From Streptomyces tauricus (GTDB lineage: Bacteria; Actinomycetota; Actinomycetes; Streptomycetales; Streptomycetaceae), in NCBI RefSeq assembly GCF_014650955.1, contig NZ_BMVY01000003.1, positions 62,001 to 126,000 of the forward strand: a DNA stretch of 64,000 nucleotides, written 5' to 3'. How positions within the stretch are numbered: position 1 is the first letter of the stretch; each line of letters opens with the position of its first letter. The notes under the pieces are model-generated. The model worked only from the letters and a program-made list of their open reading frames with translations. It had not been told where the DNA came from and ran no database searches. The position numbers and the translations under genes are program-made. Below, one piece after another: positions 1 to 7,867 of the stretch.

Positions 1-1
1 C

Positions 2-547
2 GACAGCCTCGCCATCCCCGTCGGCAAGGAGAGCGCGAAGTCGACCCTCACCGTGTGGGAGGACTTCCGCTGCCCGGCCTGCAAGAGCTTCGAGGACGCC
101 TACCGCTCGACGGTCCATGAGCTGACGGAATCCGGACAGCTCAAGGTCGAGTACCACCTGGCGACCCTGATCGACGGGAACATGCGAGGCAGCGGCTCCC
201 TGCGCGCCGCCAACGCCGCCGCGTGCGCCCAGGACGCCGGGAAGTTCCCCGCGTACCACGACGTGCTGTTCGAGAACCAGCCCGCCGAGACGGACGACGC
301 GTACGCGAAGAACAGCAAGCTGATCGAGCTGGCCGGCAAGGTGGACGGACTCACCACCGACACGTTCAAGAAGTGCGTCGAGGACGGCACGCACGACAGC
401 TGGGTCGCCAAGTCCCACCAGGCCTTCCAGGGCGGCGGCTTCAGCGGCACCCCGACGGTCCTGCTGAACGGGAAGAACATCTACCAGGACCAGACGATGA
501 CCCCGGCCAAGCTGAAGCAGCTGGTGCAGCAGGCCGACAAGGCGTGA
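2..547 (+). CDS. DsbA-like thioredoxin-fold protein (5' truncated)
   Basis: Open from the window edge, so the N-terminus (probably a signal or membrane anchor) is missing; about 181 residues are visible. The fragment has the thioredoxin active-site motif CPAC (residues 24-27 of the fragment, after WEDFR) and, near the C-terminus, the cis-proline segment GTPTVLLNGK. Between them lies the helical insertion typical of DsbA/DsbG-like disulfide oxidoreductases. These proteins form or isomerise disulfides in exported proteins on the outer face of the membrane. It stands upstream of lgt, another envelope maturation gene, separated by 132 bp. Which Dsb subfamily it belongs to cannot be told from this part alone. 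Confidence 0.85.
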   Translation, partial: DSLAIPVGKESAKSTLTVWEDFRCPACKSFEDAYRSTVHELTESGQLKVEYHLATLIDGNMRGSGSLRAANAAACAQDAGKFPAYHDVLFENQPAETDDAYAKNSKLIELAGKVDGLTTDTFKKCVEDGTHDSWVAKSHQAFQGGGFSGTPTVLLNGKNIYQDQTMTPAKLKQLVQQADKA

Positions 548-638
548 GCCCGGCGGGCGGCCCGGCCGGGTGTGCCCCCCCCCGGCCGGGCCCCGGCGGC
601 CTCGCCCCGTCTCGTTATGGACCCGTAGCCCGGGCGGG

Positions 639-669
639 TTGCCGTACGTGCCGCCCGGCAGGGTAGCGT
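639..669 (+). promoter_or_regulatory. possible lgt promoter, nearly leaderless
   Basis: TTGCCG (639-644) and TAGCGT (664-669) are 19 bases apart, and the -10-like hexamer ends only 10 bases before the lgt ATG. No good Shine-Dalgarno sequence precedes that ATG, which fits a very short leader. This is a motif match only. Confidence 0.3.
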
Positions 670-679
670 CGACTCCGCC

Positions 680-1690
680 ATGGAACTTGCCTATATCCCC
701 AGCCCCTCGCGCGGTGTGCTGCACCTCGGCCCCATTCCGCTGCGTGGCTACGCGTTCTGCATCATCATCGGCGTCTTCGTAGCCGTCTGGCTCGGCAACA
801 GGCGCTGGGTCGCGCGCGGGGGCCGGCCAGGCACCGTGGCCGACATCGCCGTGTGGGCCGTGCCCTTCGGCCTCGTCGGCGGGCGGCTCTACCACGTCAT
901 CACCGACTACCAGCTGTACTTCAGCGACGGTCAGGACTGGGTCGACGCCTTCAAGATCTGGGAGGGCGGCCTCGGCATCTGGGGGGCCATCGCGCTCGGC
1001 GCGGTCGGTGCCTGGATCGGCTGCCGCCGCCGCGGCATCCCGCTGCCCGCCTGGGCCGACGCCCTCGCCCCCGGCATCGCCCTCGCGCAGGCCATCGGCC
1101 GCTGGGGCAACTGGTTCAACCAGGAGCTGTACGGGCGCGAGACCGATCTGCCCTGGGCGCTGCACATCACGTCCGTGACGGACGGCCGCGAGCCCGGCTA
1201 CTACCACCCGACGTTCCTGTACGAGTCGCTGTGGTGCATCGGTGTCGCGGTCCTCGTCATCTGGGCCGACCGCCGCTTCAAGCTCGGCCACGGCCGCGCC
1301 TTCGCGCTGTACGTCGCCGCGTACTGCGTGGGCCGCTTCTGGATCGAGTACATGCGCGTCGACGAGGCCCACCACTTCCTGGGCCTGCGTCTGAACGGCT
1401 GGACCTCGATCGTCGTCTTCGTCCTCGCCGTGCTCTACATCGTGCTGTCGGCGCGACGCAGGCCGGGCCGCGAGGAGGTCGTCGAGCCGAACGCGCCCGA
1501 CGACACGGACGAGGCCGGCACGGACGAGGACGGCACGGCGGTGGACCTGGACAAGAAGTCCGAGGACGACACCGAGAGTGCCGACTCCGCCGAGCAGAAG
1601 GCGGAGGCCAAGGAAGAAGACAAGGCGGAGGACAAGACGGAGGACGAGGCAGAGGTGAAGGGCGAGGCCGAGTCGGCCAAGAAGGCCTGA
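680..1690 (+). CDS. lgt: prolipoprotein diacylglyceryl transferase Lgt
   Basis: Integral membrane enzyme that moves diacylglyceryl from phosphatidylglycerol to the lipobox cysteine of prolipoproteins, the first step of lipoprotein maturation. The 336-residue product has the family's membrane segments and the Lgt signature around GRWGNWFNQELYGRETDLPW (about residues 140-160), plus the conserved GGRLYHVITDY region and the later HPTFLYESLW motif. After about residue 260 there is a long acidic and lysine/glutamate-rich cytoplasmic tail (repeats such as EDKAEDKTEDEAE). Such tails are common in actinobacterial Lgt and absent from the E. coli enzyme. It is followed directly by a strong hairpin terminator. 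Several lipoproteins in this window (LivJ-like, 56.2-56.7 kb) would be its substrates. Confidence 0.97.
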   Translation: MELAYIPSPSRGVLHLGPIPLRGYAFCIIIGVFVAVWLGNRRWVARGGRPGTVADIAVWAVPFGLVGGRLYHVITDYQLYFSDGQDWVDAFKIWEGGLGIWGAIALGAVGAWIGCRRRGIPLPAWADALAPGIALAQAIGRWGNWFNQELYGRETDLPWALHITSVTDGREPGYYHPTFLYESLWCIGVAVLVIWADRRFKLGHGRAFALYVAAYCVGRFWIEYMRVDEAHHFLGLRLNGWTSIVVFVLAVLYIVLSARRRPGREEVVEPNAPDDTDEAGTDEDGTAVDLDKKSEDDTESADSAEQKAEAKEEDKAEDKTEDEAEVKGEAESAKKA

Positions 1691-1697
1691 CCACTTC

Positions 1698-1750
1698 GGG
1701 TACGTGGAAGGGGGCGCCCCAGGATCTGGGGCGCCCCCTTCCACGTACCC
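1698..1750. terminator. bidirectional hairpin terminator
   Basis: A perfect 23-bp inverted repeat (1698-1720 with 1728-1750) with a 7-base loop lies 7 bases after the lgt stop and just before the end of the converging CitE-like gene. There is no U tract, as is usual in streptomycetes; it can serve both strands. Confidence 0.85.
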
Positions 1751-1757
1751 GCGGTCC

Positions 1758-2678
1758 CTACGTGCGGCGGGCCAGCGCCAGGGTGCGGTGCGCCCCCGCC
1801 ACCACCGCCGGGTCGATGAAGCGGCCGTCGGGGAGGGCCTGGGCGCCGGGCCGGCCGGCCGCCGCACCGAGGATCGTCTCGGCCGTCTCGATCTCCTGCG
1901 GCGTCGGGAGATAGGCCGCCTCGATCACCGGGAGCTGCCGGGGGTGGATGGCCGCGCGGCCGAAGAAGCCCAGGGCACGGCCGTGGGCGCAGGACGCGGC
2001 GAGGCCGTCGAGGTCGCGTACATCGGGGTGGACGGACTGGGGCGGTGGGGCGAGGCCCGCCGCGCGGGCGGCCAGGACCACTCGGGAGCGCGGCCAGTCG
2101 AGGCCCGCGTCGGCGCGTACGCCCAGGTCGGCCCGTAGGTCGGTCTCGCCGAGCGCGATGCCGCGCAGGGCGGGATGGGCGGTGGCGATGGCGTAGGCGT
2201 GTTCGACGCCGAGGGCCGATTCCAGGAGGGCGTACAGGGGGAGGTGCGGCGCGCGGTCCGCCGTACGCAGGATCTGGGCGGGGGAGGAGACCTTCGGCAG
2301 GCGCAGGCCCGCGAGGGTTCCGAGTGGGGCGAGGGCGTGGAGGGCGGCGAGGTCGGCCGCGAACTCCGGGCCGTCCAGGGCGTTGACGCGGACGTGGACC
2401 GGGACCGGGGGCGGCTCGGCCAGGAGGTCGGCGGTGGCGGCGCGGGCGTACTCCTTGCGGTCGGGGGCGACCGCGTCCTCCAGGTCGACGAGGACCACGT
2501 CGGCGTCGGCGGCCAGTGCCTTGGCCATCGTCTCGGGGCGGTCGCCGGGGACGTACAGCCAGGTCAGCGGCACCTCCCTCATCGGCTGCGTGGTCTGCGT
2601 GGTCTGCGGGGGTTGTGTGGGCTGAGTGGCCTGAGTGGCCTGAGTGGCCTGAGTGGCCTGAGTGGCCTGGGTGGTCAC
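1758..2678 (-). CDS. HpcH/HpaI (CitE-like) CoA-ester lyase
   Basis: Citrate lyase beta-subunit-like TIM-barrel protein of the HpcH/HpaI family; relatives cleave malyl-, citramalyl- or citryl-CoA with Mg2+. Visible family features are LTWLYVPGDRPETMAKAL near the start of the domain, VVLVDLEDAV, the arginine motif HVRVNALDG, the metal-ligand regions LYALLESALG and GIALGETDLRADLG, and GRAAIHPRQLPVIEAAY. The GTG at 2678 overlaps the stop of the CoA-transferase gene (GTGA) and adds 32 residues rich in Thr-Gln encoded by a 9-bp tandem repeat. An ATG at 2582 would remove them and start exactly at the domain, so the true start is uncertain. It is the last gene of a six-gene operon. The pairing with a CoA-transferase suggests activation then cleavage of a C4-C6 dicarboxylic acid (inference). 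Confidence 0.85.
   Translation of the reverse strand: MTTQATQATQATQATQATQPTQPPQTTQTTQPMREVPLTWLYVPGDRPETMAKALAADADVVLVDLEDAVAPDRKEYARAATADLLAEPPPVPVHVRVNALDGPEFAADLAALHALAPLGTLAGLRLPKVSSPAQILRTADRAPHLPLYALLESALGVEHAYAIATAHPALRGIALGETDLRADLGVRADAGLDWPRSRVVLAARAAGLAPPPQSVHPDVRDLDGLAASCAHGRALGFFGRAAIHPRQLPVIEAAYLPTPQEIETAETILGAAAGRPGAQALPDGRFIDPAVVAGAHRTLALARRT
2622..2675 (-). repeat. 9-bp tandem repeat encoding Ala-Thr-Gln
   Basis: Five perfect copies of ctgagtggc (2622-2666) and one degenerate copy sit immediately after the GTG start of the CitE-like gene. On the coding strand they read (ATQ)n. The unit is a multiple of three, so copy-number change would alter length and not frame. Confidence 0.9.
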
Positions 2679-3895
2679 AGGGCGCCCTCCGCCCGGAGTT
2701 TGGTGATGTCGTCGTCCGTCAGGCCGAGTTCGGTGAGGACCGCGTCCGTGTCGGCGCCGTGCGGGCGGCCGGCCCAGCGGATCCCGCCGGGGGTGTCGGT
2801 GAGGCGGAAGAGGACGTTCTGCATACGCAGCGGGCCCAGTTCGGGATCGTCGACGGTGGTGATCGAGTCGAGAGCCGCGTACTGCGGGTCCTCCATGACG
2901 TCGCGTACGTCCTGGACGGGCGCGACCGCCGCCTCCGCCTTCTCGAAGGCGTCGATGACGTCGGCGCGGGTGTGCCGGGCGATCCACGTGCCGACCGCCT
3001 CGTCGAGGACGTCGGTGTGGCGGGCCCGGTCCGCGCCCGTGGCGAACCACGGTTCGGTGATCAGCTCGGGGCGGCCGACCAGGCACATCACGCGTTCGGC
3101 GACCGACTGGGCGGACGTCGAGACGGCGACCCAGGTGCCGTCGGCGGTGCGGTAGGTGTTGCGCGGCGCGTTGTTCTGCGAGCGGTTGCCGGTACGGGCC
3201 TGGACATGGCCCAACTGGTCGTACCAGAGCGGCTGCGGGCCCAGCACCGTGAGGATCGGCTCGATGATCGCCATGTCCACGACCTGCCCGCGGCCCGTGC
3301 GGTCGCGGGCCGCCAGCGCCGTCATCACCGCGTACGCCGTGGCCAGGCCCGCGATCGAGTCGGCGAGGCCGAAGGGCGGCAGGACCGGCGGGGCGTCCGG
3401 TTCACCGGTGATCGCGGCGAACCCGCTCATCGCCTCGGCGAGCGTGCCGAAACCGGGGCGCCGGGAGTACGGGCCGAACTGGCCGAAGCCGGTGACCCGG
3501 GCGAGGACCAGGCGGGGGTTCGCGGCCGACAGCTCCTCCCAGCCGAGGTCCCATTTCTCCAGGGTGCCCGGCCGGAAGTTCTCGATGATCACGTCGGCGG
3601 AGGCGGCGAGGCGCAGGAGCGTGTCACGGCCGCCGTACGTGGAGAGGTCCAGGGTCATCGTGCGTTTGTTGCGGCCGAGGAGTTTCCACCAGAGGCCGAT
3701 GCCGTCCTTCGACGGGCCGTGGCCGCGGGACGGGTCCGGTCTGCGGGGGTGCTCGACCTTGACGACCTCCGCGCCGAAGTCGCCGAGCATCGTGGCGGCG
3801 AGGGGGCCGGCGAAGAGGGTCGCCAGGTCGAGGACACGGAGGCCTTCGAGGGGGGTGGAGACGGGGGCGGTCGCGGGGGTGGGCGTGGGCGTCAT
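2675..3895 (-). CDS. type III (CaiB/BaiF family) CoA-transferase
   Basis: 406-residue family III CoA-transferase, which moves CoA between acyl-CoA and a free carboxylic acid by way of a covalent aspartyl intermediate. The N-terminal domain shows RVLDLATLFAGPLAATMLGDFGAEVVKVE, then the RNKRTMTLDLS and ADVIIENFRPG blocks typical of CaiB/Frc. The catalytic aspartate is probably in PPFGLADSIAGLA. The C-terminal part has the NTYRTADGTWVAVS block. The ATG overlaps the stop of the upstream ARH-family gene (ATGA) and the stop overlaps the GTG of the CitE-like gene, so it is translationally coupled on both sides. Substrate unknown; formyl, oxalate, succinate, itaconate or citramalate are all family possibilities. 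Confidence 0.93.
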   Translation of the reverse strand: MTPTPTPATAPVSTPLEGLRVLDLATLFAGPLAATMLGDFGAEVVKVEHPRRPDPSRGHGPSKDGIGLWWKLLGRNKRTMTLDLSTYGGRDTLLRLAASADVIIENFRPGTLEKWDLGWEELSAANPRLVLARVTGFGQFGPYSRRPGFGTLAEAMSGFAAITGEPDAPPVLPPFGLADSIAGLATAYAVMTALAARDRTGRGQVVDMAIIEPILTVLGPQPLWYDQLGHVQARTGNRSQNNAPRNTYRTADGTWVAVSTSAQSVAERVMCLVGRPELITEPWFATGADRARHTDVLDEAVGTWIARHTRADVIDAFEKAEAAVAPVQDVRDVMEDPQYAALDSITTVDDPELGPLRMQNVLFRLTDTPGGIRWAGRPHGADTDAVLTELGLTDDDITKLRAEGAL

Positions 3896-5319
3896 GGGTG
3901 TGGGGCCTCCGGGGGGCTGGGGCGGGCGGCCAGGCGGGCGGTCAGTTCGGCGAGGGAGTCGAAGCCTGTTCCGTCGAAGTCGCCGATGGTCGTGGCCAGG
4001 CGGTTCTTCAGGGGGGTCGTCCAGCGGGACGGAAGTGCTTCCGGGGCGCCCGCGAGCAGGCCCGCGATCGAACCGGCCGTCGCGCCGTTCGAGTCGGTGT
4101 CCCAACCACCCGACACCGCACGGCAGATGGAGGCCGTGAAGTCGCCGTCCGCGTGGGTGAGGGCGGCGGCGAGCAGGGCCGTGTTGGGGACGGCGTGCAC
4201 CCAGTGGTAGGCGGAGTGGGTGGCGTGCAGGTCGTCGACGACTCGGTCGAAGTCCTGGTGCTGCCCGGCCAGTTGGACGGCGTGGTGGATCGCTCGGGCC
4301 AGGCGGGAGTCCGGCGGGACGACGGTCAGGCCCGTACGGAGGCAGGTGTGGATGTCGCTCCTGCCCGTGGCCGCTTCCGCGATGACGGCCGCCGTGAACA
4401 TCGCCGCGTAGACGCCGTTGGCGGTGTGGGTGAGGACGGCGTCCCGGTACGCCTGTTCCGCGGCGGCCCCGGGGTCGCCGGGGTTGGTCCAGCCGTGGAC
4501 GTCCGCGCGGATCAGGGCGCCGATCCACTCGCGGAACGGGTTGCGGTGGCGGGCGGTGTGCGGGGGTTCGATGCCGTCGAGGAGGTTGCGGTAGGCGACG
4601 CGTTCCGCCGTGAACGTACGGCCCGCCGGGAGTTCGTCCAGCCAGAGGCGGGCCACGTCCGTGGTGGTGAAGTCCCTGCCGTGGCGCTGGAGAAGGAGGA
4701 GGTTCAGGAGGGGGTAGTTGAGGTCGTCGTCCTCCGGCATGCCGTCGATGTTCTCGGCTAGGGAGGTGGAGACGGAGCGGCGGTTCCAGGGGTACTCCGC
4801 TTTGAGGTCGGGGGGCAGGCCGCGGTCTGTGAACCAGGTGGTGAGGGGCCAGTTGCCGGTGGCCTCGGCGAGTTGGCGGATGCCTTTCAGGGGGAGTTTC
4901 TCCACGGGTTTGCCCAGGAGGCAGCCGGCGGCTCTGCCCAGCCAGGCTGCGTGCAGGGCTGTTCCTTCCCCGGACCCGCCCCTTCCCGAAAGTGGGGGCT
5001 GCGCCCCCACGCTCCCCGGCTTTCGGCTGAGGTCGGCCGTGCAGAGAGCTTGGATCTGGGCGAAGTCCGTCGGCTCTTTGTGGGTCAACGTGCTCGGCAG
5101 GTCTGACAGTTCGTCCAGGAGGTCTTGGGACAGGGCTCGTAGGTAGGGGGAGGCCGGGTGGGGGGAGGCGCCTGCTCTGTGGGGGCAATGGGGGCCGCCC
5201 GCTCTGTGCCAGCGGGCCGCGATGGCCGCGGGGTGTCGGCCGTCCTCCTGGGCTTGGCGGAGTTCGTGGCCCAGGAGGTCTTCCGGCTGGACCCACGTCA
5301 GACGCAGAGGAGGAGTCAT
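3892..5319 (-). CDS. ADP-ribosylglycohydrolase family protein (ARH-D)
   Basis: 475-residue ARH/DraG-superfamily protein, whose relatives remove ADP-ribose from proteins or small molecules with two Mg2+ or Mn2+ ions. The fold begins near residue 130 (AAWLGRAAGCLLGKPVEKLP). The first metal motif is altered to MPEDDDLNYPLLNL where canonical members have TDDT. The second is clear: GGWDTDSNGATAGSIAGLLAG. The roughly 125-residue N-terminal extension has no family I recognise. It includes a stretch encoded by a hairpin-forming sequence (about 4965-5035) resembling intergenic Streptomyces repeats. It overlaps its neighbours by 4 bases on both sides. Catalytic activity is plausible but not proven given the changed first motif. 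Confidence 0.88.
   Translation of the reverse strand: MTPPLRLTWVQPEDLLGHELRQAQEDGRHPAAIAARWHRAGGPHCPHRAGASPHPASPYLRALSQDLLDELSDLPSTLTHKEPTDFAQIQALCTADLSRKPGSVGAQPPLSGRGGSGEGTALHAAWLGRAAGCLLGKPVEKLPLKGIRQLAEATGNWPLTTWFTDRGLPPDLKAEYPWNRRSVSTSLAENIDGMPEDDDLNYPLLNLLLLQRHGRDFTTTDVARLWLDELPAGRTFTAERVAYRNLLDGIEPPHTARHRNPFREWIGALIRADVHGWTNPGDPGAAAEQAYRDAVLTHTANGVYAAMFTAAVIAEAATGRSDIHTCLRTGLTVVPPDSRLARAIHHAVQLAGQHQDFDRVVDDLHATHSAYHWVHAVPNTALLAAALTHADGDFTASICRAVSGGWDTDSNGATAGSIAGLLAGAPEALPSRWTTPLKNRLATTIGDFDGTGFDSLAELTARLAARPSPPEAPHP
4965..5035. repeat. intergenic-type hairpin repeat inside ARH-D
   Basis: Contains the inverted repeat gtgggggctgcgcccccac (about 4991-5009) flanked by C-rich sequence. 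Similar GGGGGCnGnGCCCCC hairpins occur between genes at about 16558-16582 and 24090-24112. Here it is in frame and encodes residues such as KPGSVGAQPPLSGRGGSGEG. Confidence 0.6.
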
Positions 5320-6479
5320 GACAGCTCCGCGTACGCCTTCTCGTGGGCGCGGCGGCGGGTGACGTCCCGGGTGAAGATCTCCTGGGTCACCTCGGTGAGG
5401 GTCCTCGCGGGCGCCTGGAGGTCCAGGCGGCTGGCCTCCGCGACCGTCTTGGCCCAGTCGGACGGGATCTCCGCGCCCAGGGCGCCCGCGAGCGCGCCGG
5501 ACATCGTGGCGATCGAGTCGCAGTCGCGGCCGTAGTTCACCGAGCCCAGTACCGCGTGCCGGTAGTCGCCGCCGGAGACCAGCAACATCGCCAGCGCCAC
5601 CGGGAGTTCCTCGATGGAGTGGATGCGGGACGGGCGGCGCGCGCCGAGGGAGGGGGTGCGGTAGTCCGGGCCGACCGTGTCGTACGGGGCGACCGCCTCG
5701 CGCAGCGGACGCAGCGCCGACTCGAAGTCCGAGTACCGCGTGGCCGTGTCGCAGACCGTCTCGATCGCGGCCCGTGTGCCGTCCTTCGCCACGGCGAGAC
5801 AGGCCTCGACCACCGAGTCCGGGGTCGCGCCCGGGGTGCAGGCCGCCGACACGGCCGCCGCGAAGACACCGGCCGCCTCACGCCCGTACGACGACTGGTG
5901 GGCGCCCGCGATGTCGAGGGCCTCGGCGTACGCGCCCGCCGGGTTCGCCGCGTTGACCAGGCCGACCGGGGCCATGTACATCGCGGCCCCGCAGTTGACG
6001 ATGTTGCCGGTGCCGGCCTCGCGCGGGTCCACATGACCGTAGTGGATGCGGGCCACCAGCCACTTCTCGGCGAGGAAGATGCGCTGGAGGGGCAGGGCGT
6101 CCGCTTCGAGTTCCGGGATCCAGCGGGGCGTCGTCATCAGGTCGGGCACCAGGTGTCCGGCGACGGCGTACGCGTCCAGGTGGTCGCGGACCGTCGCGTA
6201 GACCCGTACCAGCGCGTGCGTCATCAAGGTGTCGTCGGTGACGTGTCCGTCGCCCTTGTGGTACGGGGCGACGGGGCGGGCCGTGCGCCAGTCGTCGCCG
6301 TGCCAGGGGCCGACGACGCCGTGGACGCGTCCGCCGTGCCGTTCGGTGATCTGCTCGGGGGAGTAGCCCTCCACGGGGCCGCCGAGCGCGTCGCCGACGG
6401 CGGCTCCGACGAGGGCTCCGGTGATCCGTTCGTCGAGGGCCGCTGTTCGCGGTTTCGTTTCGGCTGTTTTGGGTGTCAT
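5316..6479 (-). CDS. ADP-ribosylglycohydrolase family protein (ARH-C)
   Basis: 387-residue ARH-superfamily hydrolase with both metal-binding signatures intact: GALVGAAVGDALGGPVEGYS at residues 22-41, VTDDTLMTHALV, and the C-terminal NYGRDCDSIATMSGALAGAL. This makes it a good candidate for an active ADP-ribosyl or related N/O-glycoside hydrolase. Two starts are possible: ATG 6491 overlaps the upstream stop (ATGA), but GGAGGG abuts it directly. ATG 6479 places the same GGAGG 13 bases upstream and is preferred here. The stop overlaps the start of ARH-D. It is the third of four consecutive ARH paralogues. Confidence 0.9.
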   Translation of the reverse strand: MTPKTAETKPRTAALDERITGALVGAAVGDALGGPVEGYSPEQITERHGGRVHGVVGPWHGDDWRTARPVAPYHKGDGHVTDDTLMTHALVRVYATVRDHLDAYAVAGHLVPDLMTTPRWIPELEADALPLQRIFLAEKWLVARIHYGHVDPREAGTGNIVNCGAAMYMAPVGLVNAANPAGAYAEALDIAGAHQSSYGREAAGVFAAAVSAACTPGATPDSVVEACLAVAKDGTRAAIETVCDTATRYSDFESALRPLREAVAPYDTVGPDYRTPSLGARRPSRIHSIEELPVALAMLLVSGGDYRHAVLGSVNYGRDCDSIATMSGALAGALGAEIPSDWAKTVAEASRLDLQAPARTLTEVTQEIFTRDVTRRRAHEKAYAELS

Positions 6480-6487
6480 GACCCGAA

Positions 6488-7867
6488 TCATCCCTCCGGG
6501 AGGGCCAGTTCCGTCGCTTCCAGCAGATCGGCGAGTCCGATGAGGTCCGTGCCGGTCAGGCGCGGCAGCGTGCAGCCGGAGAGGGTGCGGCAGGCGTCGC
6601 GCCAGGCGGCGGGGATGGCCGTGCCGCCGCCGAGTGCGCCGGTCAGCGCGCCGGCGAGGGCCGGGGCCGAGTCCGCGACCCGCGACAGACACGCCGCCGC
6701 GGGCACCGCCTCCGCGATCCGGCCGCGGGCGGCTACGGCGAGGGCCAGGGCGACTGGGACGGTCTCGGCGGCGGCGATGCCGTAGCTGTAGACGTGGTCG
6801 ACGATCTGGTGTTCCAGGAGGGGGACGAGGCCGAAGGCACCGTGCCCGTCCGCCTCGGAGGCGCGGGCCAGGGCGAGGGCGTGGCGGGCGTTGCGGCCGA
6901 TCTCCGTGGCGTCCGGGAGTTCGGCGAGGGCCGCTTGCGCGCAGGCGTCCACGTCGGCGCCGCTCAGTGCGAGGGCGACGGCCGCGGCCATCGCGCGGGC
7001 GCCGTGCACGCCGTCGCCGTCCTGGGTGTAGCGGGCGTCGAACTCGGCGAGTTCCGCGGCGGACCGGGGGTCCCCGGCGTGGGCGATCGCCAGGACGCAG
7101 GCCCGTACGCAGGCCGCGTCGTCGAAGTAGTGGGGGTTGTCGTGGCCCGAGGCGGGCGGGCGCAGGCCGGTGGCGAGGTTGCCGAGGCCCGCGCGCACGG
7201 AGATGCGGGCCCGCAGGGGGAGTACGGCCGACTCGACCTCGGGGGCGCGGTCCGCTGCGGCGGCGACCTCGCTGGCGATGGCGTTCCAGGAGAGGTCGAT
7301 GGCCGCGCGCATGCGGCGGTCTCGGCTGAGGTCGCCCAGTGCGGCGGCGTCCGCGGCGCGTAGGACCGCCTCCGCGGCGAAGGCCGCCCACTCGGCGTCG
7401 TCCGAGGGGCCGAGTCTGAGGGGTTCCGGGGGTTGGTTGAGGGCGATGGGGACGGGGAGGGTGGTGGTCGCGTTCTGTTCGGCGAAGGTGTCCAGTTCGC
7501 GGGTGAGGCGTCTTGTCCATTCGGGCATGCGGGTCGCTCTGTGGCGGGCTGCGGGCCAGCCGGCGGCGTCGCCTGCGGCCAGGCCGAGGAGGAGGCCTTC
7601 GATGCGGCGCGGGGGTGTGGGGGCGGGCTTCGGGTGCGGCGCCGTTGTGGTGTGTCGCGCCGTTCCCCGCGCCCCTGAGAGGGGCGGTGCCGTTGTGGCG
7701 GAGTGCGCGGTTCCCCGCGCCCCTGGGTGGGTCGGGGGTGGAGGTGGGTTTGTCGGGTGTGGGTCGGTGAGGGTTGAGTGCGCCGTTCCCCGCGCCCCTA
7801 GGTGAGTGGGGGCTGGGTGCGCGGTTCCTCGCGCCTCTGGGGCGGTGAAGGGTGGGGTGGGGGTCAT
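6488..7867 (-). CDS. degenerate ADP-ribosylglycohydrolase family protein (ARH-B)
   Basis: 459 residues. The ARH domain starts near residue 80 (RRIEGLLLGLAAGDAAGWPA) and keeps GPSDDAEWAAFAAEAVL in place of TDDT and QDGDGVHGARAMAAAVALAL. The C-terminal DxDT motif has become SRVADSAPALAGALTGALGG, losing the first aspartate. The metal centre is therefore probably altered or lost. The N-terminal 75 or so residues are low-complexity and contain four copies of GARGTAH or similar, because four copies of the window's dispersed 20-bp repeat lie in frame there. The ATG overlaps the ARH-A stop (ATGA). It could be a regulatory or substrate-binding partner of the other ARH proteins (inference) or a decaying paralogue. 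Confidence 0.82.
   Translation of the reverse strand: MTPTPPFTAPEARGTAHPAPTHLGARGTAHSTLTDPHPTNPPPPPTHPGARGTAHSATTAPPLSGARGTARHTTTAPHPKPAPTPPRRIEGLLLGLAAGDAAGWPAARHRATRMPEWTRRLTRELDTFAEQNATTTLPVPIALNQPPEPLRLGPSDDAEWAAFAAEAVLRAADAAALGDLSRDRRMRAAIDLSWNAIASEVAAAADRAPEVESAVLPLRARISVRAGLGNLATGLRPPASGHDNPHYFDDAACVRACVLAIAHAGDPRSAAELAEFDARYTQDGDGVHGARAMAAAVALALSGADVDACAQAALAELPDATEIGRNARHALALARASEADGHGAFGLVPLLEHQIVDHVYSYGIAAAETVPVALALAVAARGRIAEAVPAAACLSRVADSAPALAGALTGALGGGTAIPAAWRDACRTLSGCTLPRLTGTDLIGLADLLEATELALPEG
7657..7838 (-). repeat. four in-frame copies of the dispersed 20-bp repeat
   Basis: Copies at 7657-7676, 7705-7724, 7780-7799 and 7819-7838 (the last with two changes), core gcgccgttccccgcgcccct on the plus strand. 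On the coding strand of ARH-B each reads Gly-Ala-Arg-Gly-Thr-Ala-(His/Arg). Elsewhere in the window the same sequence is intergenic. Confidence 0.9.
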
